Assembly: GCA_036260375.1 (NCBI GenBank)
Contig: DASZZZ010000068.1
Span: 1-64,000, forward strand
Length of the DNA stretch: 64,000 bases
Direction of reading: 5' to 3'
Source of the DNA: DASZZZ01 sp036260375
GTDB lineage: Bacteria > Actinomycetota > CADDZG01 > WHSQ01
Notes under the pieces: generated by a model
Told to the model about the DNA's origin: nothing
What the model saw: the letters and a program-made list of their open reading frames with translations, nothing else
Database searches by the model: none
Made by a program: the position numbers and the translations under genes
Shown here: piece by piece, positions 7,164-15,403 of the stretch
Position numbering within the stretch: the first letter of the stretch is position 1
Layout of the letters: the number at the start of each line of letters is the position of its first letter

Positions 7164-8708
7164 ATGGAGCCGTACGACGCCGTCGTGGTGGGAGCGGGGC
7201 ACAACGGCCTCACGTGCGCCGCGTACCTCGCGCGCGCGGGGCTGCGGACGATCGTGCTCGAGCGCGCCGAGCGCGCCGGCGGGGCGTGCGTGACCGACGA
7301 GCCGTGGCCCGGCTATCGCGTCCCGGGCGCGGCGTACGCGCTGTCGCTGCTGCTCCCCGAGGTCGTCGACGAGCTCGGGCTCGACCTCGACGTGCGCGCG
7401 CTCGACCCGCAGCTGTTCGCGCCGCTCGACGACGGGGGCGGCTTGTTCGTGTGGCGCGACCGGGCCCGGACGGTCGACGGGATCGCGCGCCTGTCGCAGT
7501 CCGACGCGCGCGGCTACGCCGCCTTCGACGACCTGTTCGGCGACGCGGCGGCGCGCCTCACGCCGCTGCTGACGTATCCCGCGACGCGCGCGCACGTGCG
7601 GCGCGCGTTTCGCAAGTCGGAGCACGAAAACCTCTTCGCGCGCACCGTCACGGGATCGATCGCCGAAGTGTGCGAGCAGCACTTCGAGACCGACGCGTTG
7701 CGCGGGCTCGTGGCGTCGCAGGGAGTGACGGGGACGTCGGCGGGCCCGCGGACGCCGGGCACGGCGTACGTCTACCTCCATCACGCGACCGGCCGCGCCG
7801 CGGGCGCGCGCGGCGCGTGGGGCTTCGTGCGCGGCGGCATGGGCGCGGTCGCCGACGCGCTCGAGGGGGCCGCGCGCGCCGCGGGGGCCGAGATACGAAC
7901 GGGGGCCGAGGTCGCGCGCGTCGACGTGCGCGACGGGCGCCGCGCCGCGGGCGTCGTGCTCGCGTCGGGCGAGGAGATCGAGGCGCGCGCGGTGTGCTCG
8001 AACGCCGACCCCCGCCGCACCGTCTCGCTCGTCCCCGCCGGCACGCTGCCGCCCGAGTTCGTCGAGGACGTCGACCTGCTGCCCGCGTCGGGCACGGTCG
8101 TCAAGGTCGACCTCGCGCTCGGCGCGTTGCCGCGTTGGCGGGGCATGGGGCGCGACGCGGGGCCGGAGCACCGCGGGCTCACGGTCGTCGCCCCGTCGAT
8201 CGACTACCTCGAGGATGCCTGCCGCGCCGCCGCGGGGGGTGAGCCGGCGCCCGCGATGGCGTGCGAGGTCGCGCTGCAGAGCGCGACCGAGGACGGCCTC
8301 GCGCCCGCCGGCAAGCACGTCATGACCGTGCTCGCGCAGTACGCGCCGTACGACCTCGCGCGGGGGACGTGGGGCGAGCGGCGAGACGAGGTCGGCGAGC
8401 TGGTGCTCACCGCGCTGGAGCGGCACGCTCCGGGACTCACCGAGCTGGTCGAGCACCGGCGCGTGCTCGGTCCGCCCGACCTCGAGGCGCGCTTCGGGCT
8501 CACGGGCGGGCACGTCTTCCACGGCGAGGTGCTGCCCGACTGGTCGTTCGACGCGCGCCCGAGCGCGCCGTGGCACCGCTACCGGACGCCCCTGCCCGGG
8601 CTCTACCTGTGCGGCGCCGGCGCGCACCCCGGTGGCGGGGTGTCGGGGGCGCCGGGACGCAACGCCGCGCGCGCGGTCCTGTCCGATCGCGTCGCGCGCG
8701 GCGACTAG
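7164..8708 (+). CDS. FAD-dependent oxidoreductase, phytoene-desaturase/PYROXD2-like
   Basis: A 514-residue flavoprotein. The N-terminal dinucleotide-binding loop is VVVGAGHNGLTCAAYLARAG (residues 8-27), followed by an acidic end VLERAERAGGAC. The C-terminal FAD motif is LPGLYLCGAGAHPGGGVSGA (about residues 477-496). The combined pattern matches the carotenoid-desaturase-like family that includes human PYROXD2. No carotenoid genes are adjacent, so a desaturase role is doubtful. TAG-GAG-ATG links it to the haem-oxygenase-like gene, with the ribosome site inside the intergenic triplet. Confidence 0.82.
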   Translation: MEPYDAVVVGAGHNGLTCAAYLARAGLRTIVLERAERAGGACVTDEPWPGYRVPGAAYALSLLLPEVVDELGLDLDVRALDPQLFAPLDDGGGLFVWRDRARTVDGIARLSQSDARGYAAFDDLFGDAAARLTPLLTYPATRAHVRRAFRKSEHENLFARTVTGSIAEVCEQHFETDALRGLVASQGVTGTSAGPRTPGTAYVYLHHATGRAAGARGAWGFVRGGMGAVADALEGAARAAGAEIRTGAEVARVDVRDGRRAAGVVLASGEEIEARAVCSNADPRRTVSLVPAGTLPPEFVEDVDLLPASGTVVKVDLALGALPRWRGMGRDAGPEHRGLTVVAPSIDYLEDACRAAAGGEPAPAMACEVALQSATEDGLAPAGKHVMTVLAQYAPYDLARGTWGERRDEVGELVLTALERHAPGLTELVEHRRVLGPPDLEARFGLTGGHVFHGEVLPDWSFDARPSAPWHRYRTPLPGLYLCGAGAHPGGGVSGAPGRNAARAVLSDRVARGD

Positions 8709-8842
8709 ACGCGCCCGCGCCACGTTTTCGCCGCGCGCCCGAAGGGTAAGCGTGCGCCCTAGCGAGCAAGGTAAGCGGCCGGCGCGGCCGGAACACCATG
8801 GGGCGCGACGCGGACGCGCCGCCCCGGGAAGCGAGGACTACG

Positions 8843-9073
8843 GTGGGCATCGGTGCGAGCCTCTTCCTGATCGCCATCGGCGCGATCCTCACGTTCGCCC
8901 TCGAGACGGACATCTCCGGCATCGACCTCGACACGGTCGGCATCATCCTGATGATCGTCGGCGGCCTCGGGCTGGTGCTGTCCCTTCTGTTCTGGAGCAG
9001 CTTCTCGCCGTACCGCCGCGACCGCGGCGCCGGCGGCACCGTGGTGCGCGAGCGCGACCGCGAGATCATGTAA
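8843..9073 (+). CDS. DUF6458-type small membrane protein
   Basis: A 76-residue protein with two hydrophobic segments (about residues 4-20 and 28-50) and a basic, Arg-rich tail. The opening GIGASLFLIAIGAILTFAL followed by DLDTVGIILMIVGG is how I remember the small actinobacterial DUF6458 family. The GTG at 8843 is chosen because the conserved sequence begins right there and GCGAGGA lies 6 bases upstream; a frame extension to 8798 adds 15 residues that look non-coding. Function unknown. Confidence 0.7.
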   Translation: MGIGASLFLIAIGAILTFALETDISGIDLDTVGIILMIVGGLGLVLSLLFWSSFSPYRRDRGAGGTVVRERDREIM

Positions 9074-9193
9074 CGCCGGAGCCCGCGCACGGCGCGCCCC
9101 CAGGCGATACGGACGGACGATCTGCGACCGATGTCGGCCGGTTCCCGCGCGGGAAACACGGCTTTCGTCGCACGCCGCCGGTACCGTGGGTCC

Positions 9194-9334
9194 ATGATGA
9201 CGACCCAGGTAGCCGAGATCGACAGCGGCGAGCATTGCCCCGGTTGCGACGGCGCAGTGACGATCGCGGCAGTGCGGGACGACGGGACGCTCGTGCTGGA
9301 GTGCCCGTGCTCGTCGGTCACCGCGCTCGCCTGA
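9194..9334 (+). CDS. 46-residue Cys-motif mini-protein
   Basis: A very small protein with C15-P-G-C18 and C37-P-C39, a spacing that could hold one zinc ion. The ATG at 9194 (or 9197) is supported by TACCGT lying exactly 6 bases upstream, the leaderless arrangement seen at about ten genes here. An extended frame from 9131 lacks any start signal. I do not recognise the family; it may be a metal-binding adaptor. Real-gene status rests on the promoter match and the paired Cys. Confidence 0.5.
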   Translation: MMTTQVAEIDSGEHCPGCDGAVTIAAVRDDGTLVLECPCSSVTALA

Positions 9335-9344
9335 CGTCCGGCGC

Positions 9345-9953
9345 TCATACCGACAGCGCCGTGCGCAGCGCGAGCACGAGGATGACGACGCTGCCGGCGA
9401 CGCTCGTCGCCCGCCGCACGCGGTCGTCGAGGCGCGCGCCGGCCCACGCCCCGCCCGTCGCGAGCGCGGTCTGCCACGCCGCCGACGCTCCTCCGGCGCC
9501 GGCCACGAATGCGACCTTGGCCTCCGGCGCGGCGTCGCCGACGTCGAGCCCGATGACGAGCGACGCGAAGTAGACGATCGTCACCGGATTGAGGACCGTA
9601 AGGCCGAGGAACGTGGCGAACGTCCGCAACGGTGCGCTCGCGCGCACGTCGGGCGCGTCGTCGTTGGCCGGTCGCAGCGCGCGGGCGAGGTTCCGGGCCG
9701 CGATCGCGATCAGGACCACGACCGCCGCGACGCGTAGCGGCGTCGTGACCGGCGCGAGGAGCTCCGCGCTCGCGGCGCCGAGCGTGACCGCGGCGGCCGC
9801 GTAGAAGAGGTCGGCGCTCGCGGTGCCGAGGCCCGCGGCGAGCGCGTCGGCCCATCCGTTGCGGATCCCGCGGTCGACGATCAGGACCGCGATCGGCCCG
9901 ACCGGCACGGCGATCGCAAGGCCCGCGACGGCTCCCTGCCAGAACATGCTCAT
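9345..9953 (-). CDS. LysE/RhtB family amino-acid exporter
   Basis: A 202-residue membrane protein with six hydrophobic segments. The N-terminal signature AIAVPVGPIAVLIVDRGI matches the LysE/RhtB pattern (G-x-GPG-like loop near residues 15-30), and LGLTVLNPVTIVYFASL is the second conserved block of the family. The usual role is export of amino acids or related small molecules. Two ATGs six bases apart (9953 and 9947) are both possible; no clear Shine-Dalgarno was found. The substrate cannot be predicted. Confidence 0.82.
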   Translation of the reverse strand: MSMFWQGAVAGLAIAVPVGPIAVLIVDRGIRNGWADALAAGLGTASADLFYAAAAVTLGAASAELLAPVTTPLRVAAVVVLIAIAARNLARALRPANDDAPDVRASAPLRTFATFLGLTVLNPVTIVYFASLVIGLDVGDAAPEAKVAFVAGAGGASAAWQTALATGGAWAGARLDDRVRRATSVAGSVVILVLALRTALSV

Positions 9954-10029
9954 CGCGTGCCGCGCGCGAACGCGCCCGCGTGCGCGCGCCGCGGCGCGCC
10001 GCGTCCCGGACGTGCCGCGATCACGCCGA

Positions 10030-11343
10030 TCAGCCGCTCGCGAGCGCGAGAGCGACGAGCGGCGCGCGCACCGCGGCGAGGACGTCGCGCCACAACGACG
10101 CGTCCGGGACGATCGCCGTCGCCGCGGGTGCGGGGGCGCGCGCCCGGTCGGCGACGATCGCGACGATGCGGTCCTCGACGTCGGCCGCGACGCCCTTCGG
10201 CATGCCGCGCGACATGATCGAGAACTCGGCCCACGTGTCGGAGCGCCGCAGCCACACCCATCCGGACAGCGTCGATATCTCGTCGAGCGTGCCCGTCTTG
10301 GCGCGCACGCGCACGCCGCCGAGCCGGTCCTCGAGCGTCCCCTTGCCCGCGGCCGGCAACGTCGTCCGCAGGTTCGTGCCCCAACTGGCGGCGCGCGCCG
10401 CGGTGAGCAGACGCACGATGCCGCGCGGCGACGCGCGGTTGTCGTACGACAGGCCGGAGCCGTCGCGCGCGGTGACGTCGACGCCGGCACGGCGCGCCCA
10501 CGCCTCGATCGCCCGGCCGGCGCCCGCGATCGTGCCCGGGCGCCCGTAGCGTTCGACCGCGAGCCTCTTGCCGAGCACCTCGGCGAAGAAGTTCGACGAC
10601 ACGAAGTTCATGTGGCGCAGCAGCGACGCGAGGCGCACGGAGCGGACGCGCGCGACCTCGCCGAGGTCGCGCGGAGGGTCGCCGGTGCCCGGCCGCCCGA
10701 CGACGCGCACGCCCGCGTCCTCGAGACGACGCGTCATCGCGCGCGCCGCGTACAGCTCCGGCGTGCGCGTGTGGCGCCCGGCGCGCACGTTGCCCTCGAA
10801 CGTCAGCGACGTCGGAAGCGCGACCTCCTCCGACGGGAACTCGGGCTTCCATCCGGGCGCCCACCAGTCGCGCCCGAAGTAGGTCGTGCGGCCCATGACG
10901 CGCCCCTCGATGCGCCGGACGCCGGACTCGTGGACGCGGCGCGCCAGCGCCGCGAGGCGCGTCGGCCGCAACGGCAGGGCGCGCCCGTAGCGGCCGCCCC
11001 CGGTCACGGTCGGGTCGCCCGTGCCGAGGAGCCACAGGTTGCCGCGCACGACGCGGCCGCGTCTCGTCCCCGTCGCCGCGACCGTGGCGAGGCGCGCGCG
11101 GGGGCCGAGCTCGTCGAGCAGCGCCATCGACAGCAGCAGCTTCTCGTTGGACGCGGGCACGCGCCGGTCGGACGCGTTCTCGCCGTAGAGGAACGATCCG
11201 CCGACTCCGACGGAGACGTCGATCGACCGACTGCGCCGGATGCGGTCGATGCGCCGCTTCCACGGCGCGCGGGCCGACGCCGGGGGTGCCGTCGCGGCGA
11301 CCGCGATGGTCGCGAGCAAGGCGAGGATCAGGGCGCGGCGCAC
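10030..11343 (-). CDS. dacB: D-alanyl-D-alanine carboxypeptidase/endopeptidase, PBP4 (class C) type
   Basis: A 437-residue exported serine peptidase acting on peptidoglycan cross-links. A signal peptide occupies about residues 1-24 (LILALLATIAVAA ... ASA). The penicillin-binding triad is visible: SxxK at S65-K68 (PASNEK), SxN in FVSSNFFAE, and KTG in RAKTGTLDE. The length and the large insert between SxxK and SxN match the DacB/PBP4 family. Start is a GTG. The gene stands alone; its minus-strand neighbour at 11370 is 26 bases upstream and could be co-transcribed. Confidence 0.88.
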   Translation of the reverse strand: MRRALILALLATIAVAATAPPASARAPWKRRIDRIRRSRSIDVSVGVGGSFLYGENASDRRVPASNEKLLLSMALLDELGPRARLATVAATGTRRGRVVRGNLWLLGTGDPTVTGGGRYGRALPLRPTRLAALARRVHESGVRRIEGRVMGRTTYFGRDWWAPGWKPEFPSEEVALPTSLTFEGNVRAGRHTRTPELYAARAMTRRLEDAGVRVVGRPGTGDPPRDLGEVARVRSVRLASLLRHMNFVSSNFFAEVLGKRLAVERYGRPGTIAGAGRAIEAWARRAGVDVTARDGSGLSYDNRASPRGIVRLLTAARAASWGTNLRTTLPAAGKGTLEDRLGGVRVRAKTGTLDEISTLSGWVWLRRSDTWAEFSIMSRGMPKGVAADVEDRIVAIVADRARAPAPAATAIVPDASLWRDVLAAVRAPLVALALASG

Positions 11344-11369
11344 GCCCTAGTCTGGCGCGTGGGCGCCCG

Positions 11370-11618
11370 TCAGTCCATCTCCGCGTCGTCCTCGAACAGG
11401 GTCGGCTGGCGCGGGAACAGCGTCAGCTGGGCGCGCCCGGGCGCCGGCGGGGCGGGGCGGTCGATGGCGAGCGCGAGGCGGTGGTACCCCTGCTCGCGGG
11501 CGAGCTGGACGGCGCGGCGCGCGGCGCGCGCCGTCTCCTCGGCGCGCCTGCGCTCGGCGGCCGCGATGACCTCGTCGACCAGCGCCTGCTCCCACTCCGG
11601 CAACGCCTCCTGCTCCAT
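11370..11618 (-). CDS. Small charged helical protein, unknown
   Basis: An 82-residue protein with an acidic N-terminus, a long helix rich in Ala, Glu and Arg (about residues 12-45), and a C-terminal segment AQLTLFPRQPTLFEDD. It is probably a coiled-coil or adaptor. I know no family. The ATG at 11618 has GGGAGGG 5 bases upstream; a longer frame to 11828 has no such signal and looks non-coding. It may lead the dacB transcript. Confidence 0.6.
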   Translation of the reverse strand: MEQEALPEWEQALVDEVIAAAERRRAEETARAARRAVQLAREQGYHRLALAIDRPAPPAPGRAQLTLFPRQPTLFEDDAEMD

Positions 11619-11753
11619 CGCGCCCTCCCGCGTCGGATCTCCGGCCCCCACGCTCCGTGCGCCCGCGGCGCTCGGGGTTCTGGAGTATGAGCCAGCGCGA
11701 CGGCGCGCGGCCGGATTTCGGACGCCCGGAATGCCCGGTCCCGGAGCGGCGTT

Positions 11754-11759
11754 TAAGCT
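11754..11759 (+). promoter_or_regulatory. Candidate -10 element of the cupredoxin gene
   Basis: TAAGCT on the plus strand lies about 90 bases before the cupredoxin ATG at 11849, inside a 230-base gene-free stretch (11619-11848) between divergent genes. No convincing -35 is seen. The remainder of the stretch shows no gene, repeat or hairpin that I can support. Confidence 0.3.
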
Positions 11760-11848
11760 GGAGCCGAACCCGTACGGCGCACGCGCCGTAGTCCCATCGG
11801 GGAGCTGCCGCCGGCCGCTCCGTGCCACTCCGAGCCAAGGGGTCCGAC

Positions 11849-12235
11849 ATGCGAGTCAAGCTGCTGCGCCTGGCGGCGGTGACCGTCGCCGCCGCCGTCG
11901 CCCTCGTGGGCTTGTCCGGCGTCGCCGGGAGCCGCGAGGTCATCAAGGCGGTCGAGAACGACTCCGGGGGCTGGAGCTGGGATCCCGCCACGGTCCACGA
12001 CGCCCACAAGGGCGAGAAGGCGATCTGGCGCGACACGTCGGGCGTGTCGCACACGGTCAAGTTCTACAAGGGCAAGTACAAGGGCCTCGTGCTGAGCCTC
12101 CCGGCGAACGAGAGCGTCAGCAAGCGCATGCGCAAGACCGGCTTCCACCGCTACCGCTGCAGCATTCCTGGTCACGCAGAAATGAAGGACGGGGATTGCA
12201 TCAGCGGGATGTGCGGCGCCATCCACGTCCAGTAG
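11849..12235 (+). CDS. Secreted cupredoxin (plastocyanin-like blue copper protein)
   Basis: A 128-residue exported protein: signal peptide about residues 1-27, then a beta-sandwich domain. The type 1 copper ligands are all visible: H68 in GVSHTV, C104 in YRCSIPGH, H109 and M112 (Cys-x4-His-x2-Met). Two further Cys (C117, C122) near the C-terminus could form a disulfide. Such proteins carry single electrons outside the membrane. AAGGGG lies about 8 bases before the ATG; an upstream ATG at 11822 is less likely. No oxidase or reductase gene is adjacent, so the partner is unknown. Confidence 0.85.
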   Translation: MRVKLLRLAAVTVAAAVALVGLSGVAGSREVIKAVENDSGGWSWDPATVHDAHKGEKAIWRDTSGVSHTVKFYKGKYKGLVLSLPANESVSKRMRKTGFHRYRCSIPGHAEMKDGDCISGMCGAIHVQ

Positions 12236-12370
12236 GGCGTAGCGCCGCAGGCCGCGCCCCCGCGTGGCGAAGACTCGGCGTCCCGCCGGCTCCGCGCGGC
12301 CTGCTGGCGGCGCCCTCGCGCCGCGGCCCTCGTCCGGCTTCTCGTCGCAGGGCGGCTGTAGGTTGGCCCC

Positions 12371-15300
12371 GTGACCCAGACGACCGCCTCCGCCGTCCAC
12401 CTCGACGACGACCAGCGCCTCGTGGTGGCCCACGAGCGCGGGTCCCTGCGCGCCCTCGGGGGGCCGGGCACCGGCAAGACGACGGTGCTCGTGGAGCGCT
12501 TCGTCGCGTGCGCGCTGGCGCCGGGCTCGGCGCCCGACCGGGTCCTGTTCCTCGTCCCGAACCGGGCGCAGAAGATCGCGCTGCGCGACCGGCTCACGCG
12601 CCGCCTGCTCCTAGAAGAGGGGCTCGACGCGCTCGTCGAGGTGCCGGTCTACACGTGGCACGGCTTCGCGTACCACCTCGTGTCGCGCCACTACGACTCC
12701 CTCGGCTACCCCGAGCCGCCGGTGCTGCTGACGTCGCCGGAGCAGTGGGGCGACGTGCGCGACGCGCTCGCCGCCGAGCCCGAGGCGAACTGGCCTCACT
12801 TCAAGCACCTGCTGCGCAACCGGGCGTTCGTCGACGAGGTCGTCGACTTCTCGATCCGCGCCAAGCAGCGGGAGCTCGTCGGAGACGAGCTCGAGCGGCT
12901 CGCGCAGGCGCGCCCGGAGTGGGCCGAGATCGTGCGCTTCTTTCGCGCCCATCAGGCGCGCGTGCAGGCGCGCGCCCGCATCGACTACCCGACGCTGCTC
13001 GCCGACGCGCTGTGGCTCGTGTCCAACCGCGACGACATCAGGGCCGCGCTCCACGAGCGCTTCCGCCACGTCGTCGTCGACGACGCGCAGGAGCTGTCGC
13101 TCGTGCAGCAGCACCTGCTGCGCTTCCTCGGCCCGACCGGGGACGACGATCGCTCGCTCGTCGTCGCGGGCGACCCGGACTCCGCGATCGAGACGTTCCG
13201 CGGCGCCGACCCCGAGTGGCTCGGACGCTTCGACGCGCTGTTGGGCCGGCACGACTCCGTGACGCTGCGAACGTCGTACCGGCTCGGACCCGACGTCGGC
13301 GCGCGCGCCGCGACGTTCGTCGGGGGGCCGCAGCACGAGCCGGGCGAGCGCGCGTTCGCGGGCGACGCGGCGCTCGAGGTGCGGCGGCTCCCGAGCCTCG
13401 CAGCGGAGGCCGACGCCGTCGCGCGGGAGCTCCGCCGTGCGCACCTGCAGGACGGCGTCCCGTTCGACGACATGGCGATCCTGCTGACGTCGCCGCGCGC
13501 GCTGCTCCCCGCGCTCGAACGCGCCCTGCAGGCGGTCGAGGTCCCGTATTCGATCGCGGCCCCCGACCGGCCGCTCGAGTCGGAGCCCGCCGTGCGCGCG
13601 TTCTGCGACCTCGCGCGCGTCGCGTTCGACGGCGACGCCCGGGAGCGCGTCGACGAGCTGTTGCGCTCGCCGTTCGCCGGCCTGACCGACGCCGAGGTGC
13701 GCGACCTCGAGCGCCGCTGCCGGCTCGCCGGCGTCGCGCTCGCCGAGGCCCTCGGGCGCGACGGTCCGTCCGAGCTTCTCGGCGACGTGCCCGACGGCGT
13801 GCGCGCGAAGCTGGAGTCGCTGGCGCGTCTGCGCGGCATGCTCGAGGCGGCGCAGGCGCGACCCGCCGACGAGGCGTTCTGGGTCGTGTGGGAGGCGGCG
13901 CCCTACTACCGCGCGCTCGTCGACGCCGCGCGCGCCGACGCGTCGTCGCCCGCGCACCGCGACCTCGACGCGCTCGTCGCGTTCGCGCGCGCTCTCGGCC
14001 GCTTCGTGGAGCGGCGGCGCGGCACGGGCACGCTCGCCGACTACCTCGACGCGATCGGGCGCGCCGACTTCGGCTCGGACCCGTGGCTGCCGCCGGAGCG
14101 CGCCGCGGGAGGGGTCGAGGTGTGCTCGTTCCACGCCGCCAAGGGCCGTGAGTGGGCCGTCGTCGCGGTGTGCGGGTGCACCGAGGGCGCGATCCCCAAG
14201 GGCCGGCGCGCACGCGGCCTGTTCGACCCGTACTTCCTCGACGAGACGAGCCCGGTGGAGCGCGCGCGCAAGAACGACGCCGAGGACCGCAGGGTGTTCT
14301 ACGTCGCGATCACGCGGGCGCGCACGCGCTGCCTCGTCACGACGTCGCCGGGCGTGACGCGCAAGGCCCAGCCGAGCCGCTTCATCGAGGCGCTCGTCGG
14401 CGAGGTGCCGCCGGTCGAGACCGCGACGTCGCGTGCGCCGCTCACGTTCGCGGAGGCCGCGACGCGGCTGCGCGGCGTGCTCGGCGACGCCGGCGCGCCG
14501 CCGCCCGAGCGCGTCGCCGCGCTCGGCGCGATCGCGCGCGTGTGCGAGCTCGACCCCGGATGCAGCGCGGCGCAGCCGGTCGAGTGGTGGTGGCGGTGGG
14601 ACTGGACCGAGGGCCGCGTGCCGGTGCGGCGTCACGGCGCCGAGGACGACCTGCCGCCCGACAAGCTGCGCACGAGCTACTCGCGCATCTCCCAATACGA
14701 CGACTGCGGTCTCAAGTACCTGTTCTCGGTCGTCCTCGGCCTCGATCCGGAGTCGTCGCACAACATGGCGTTCGGCACGTGGATGCACAAGGTGTTCGAG
14801 GAGTGCGAGACCGGCGTGCTGACCAACCTCGACGCCGCGCGCGCGCGCTACGACGAGCTGTTCGACGAGTCGGTGTTCCCGAACCGCGTCGTGGCGCGGC
14901 AGTTCCGGCGCGACGGCGAGCTGATGCTCGAGCGCTACGTCCGTCACCTGCGGCCCGGGCGCGCCGCGCTCGCGGAGAAGCGCTTCGAGGTCGACTTCGG
15001 CGGCCACGTGCTCACCGGCCGCATCGACCGCGTCGACCGCATCGGCAAGGGCCTCGTCGTGTCGGACTACAAGACGTCGCGCTACGCGATCTCGTGGGAC
15101 GAGGCGCGCGCGTCGCTGCAGCTCGCCATCTACTACCTCGCGGCGCGCTCCGATCCCGAGATCAGCGCGCTCGGCGAGCCGATCTCGATGCAGCTCGTCT
15201 ATCCCGGCAAGGTCGCGCGCGGCGACGTCGTCAAGCGCTGCCAGACGCCGGAGGAGGCCGAGGAGGCGCTCGCCCGCCTCCCGGACCTCGTCGAGGGCGT

Positions 15301-15403
15301 GCTCTCGGAGGACTTCCGCCCGAACCCGGAGGCCGACTGCACGTGGTGCCGGTTCAAGCCGCTGTGCCCGCTGTGGAGCGAGGGCAAGGAGCTGCCGTCG
15401 TGA
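12371..15403 (+). CDS. adnA: AdnA-like UvrD-family helicase/Fe-S nuclease subunit
   Basis: A 1,010-residue protein: N-terminal UvrD/Rep motor and C-terminal PD-(D/E)xK nuclease. Walker A is GGPGTGKT (K36). Walker B reads VVVDDAQE (D237-D238), so the catalytic Glu of the usual DE pair is Asp. Motif VI (VFYVAITRART) is intact. The nuclease core is GRIDRVDR...VVSDYKTSRY with Q-x-x-IYYLAA. Four Cys (C779, then C990-x2-C993-x5-C999) match the iron-sulfur staple of AddB/AdnA-type nucleases. It is translationally coupled to the next gene (GTGA overlap); together they would resect double-strand breaks. TAGGTT stands 6 bases before the GTG, so the transcript is probably leaderless. Confidence 0.85.
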   Translation: MTQTTASAVHLDDDQRLVVAHERGSLRALGGPGTGKTTVLVERFVACALAPGSAPDRVLFLVPNRAQKIALRDRLTRRLLLEEGLDALVEVPVYTWHGFAYHLVSRHYDSLGYPEPPVLLTSPEQWGDVRDALAAEPEANWPHFKHLLRNRAFVDEVVDFSIRAKQRELVGDELERLAQARPEWAEIVRFFRAHQARVQARARIDYPTLLADALWLVSNRDDIRAALHERFRHVVVDDAQELSLVQQHLLRFLGPTGDDDRSLVVAGDPDSAIETFRGADPEWLGRFDALLGRHDSVTLRTSYRLGPDVGARAATFVGGPQHEPGERAFAGDAALEVRRLPSLAAEADAVARELRRAHLQDGVPFDDMAILLTSPRALLPALERALQAVEVPYSIAAPDRPLESEPAVRAFCDLARVAFDGDARERVDELLRSPFAGLTDAEVRDLERRCRLAGVALAEALGRDGPSELLGDVPDGVRAKLESLARLRGMLEAAQARPADEAFWVVWEAAPYYRALVDAARADASSPAHRDLDALVAFARALGRFVERRRGTGTLADYLDAIGRADFGSDPWLPPERAAGGVEVCSFHAAKGREWAVVAVCGCTEGAIPKGRRARGLFDPYFLDETSPVERARKNDAEDRRVFYVAITRARTRCLVTTSPGVTRKAQPSRFIEALVGEVPPVETATSRAPLTFAEAATRLRGVLGDAGAPPPERVAALGAIARVCELDPGCSAAQPVEWWWRWDWTEGRVPVRRHGAEDDLPPDKLRTSYSRISQYDDCGLKYLFSVVLGLDPESSHNMAFGTWMHKVFEECETGVLTNLDAARARYDELFDESVFPNRVVARQFRRDGELMLERYVRHLRPGRAALAEKRFEVDFGGHVLTGRIDRVDRIGKGLVVSDYKTSRYAISWDEARASLQLAIYYLAARSDPEISALGEPISMQLVYPGKVARGDVVKRCQTPEEAEEALARLPDLVEGVLSEDFRPNPEADCTWCRFKPLCPLWSEGKELPS

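Noticed and set aside
7164..8708. Flavoprotein as a carotenoid (phytoene) desaturase
   Set aside because: No phytoene synthase or other carotenoid gene is nearby, and the motif set fits PYROXD2-like proteins better.
12611..15007. 798-codon open frame on the minus strand inside adnA
   Set aside because: It is an antisense shadow of a gene with complete helicase and nuclease motifs. Its translation is a low-complexity mix of Arg, Ala, Val and Glu without any motif, as expected when GC-rich codons are read on the other strand.
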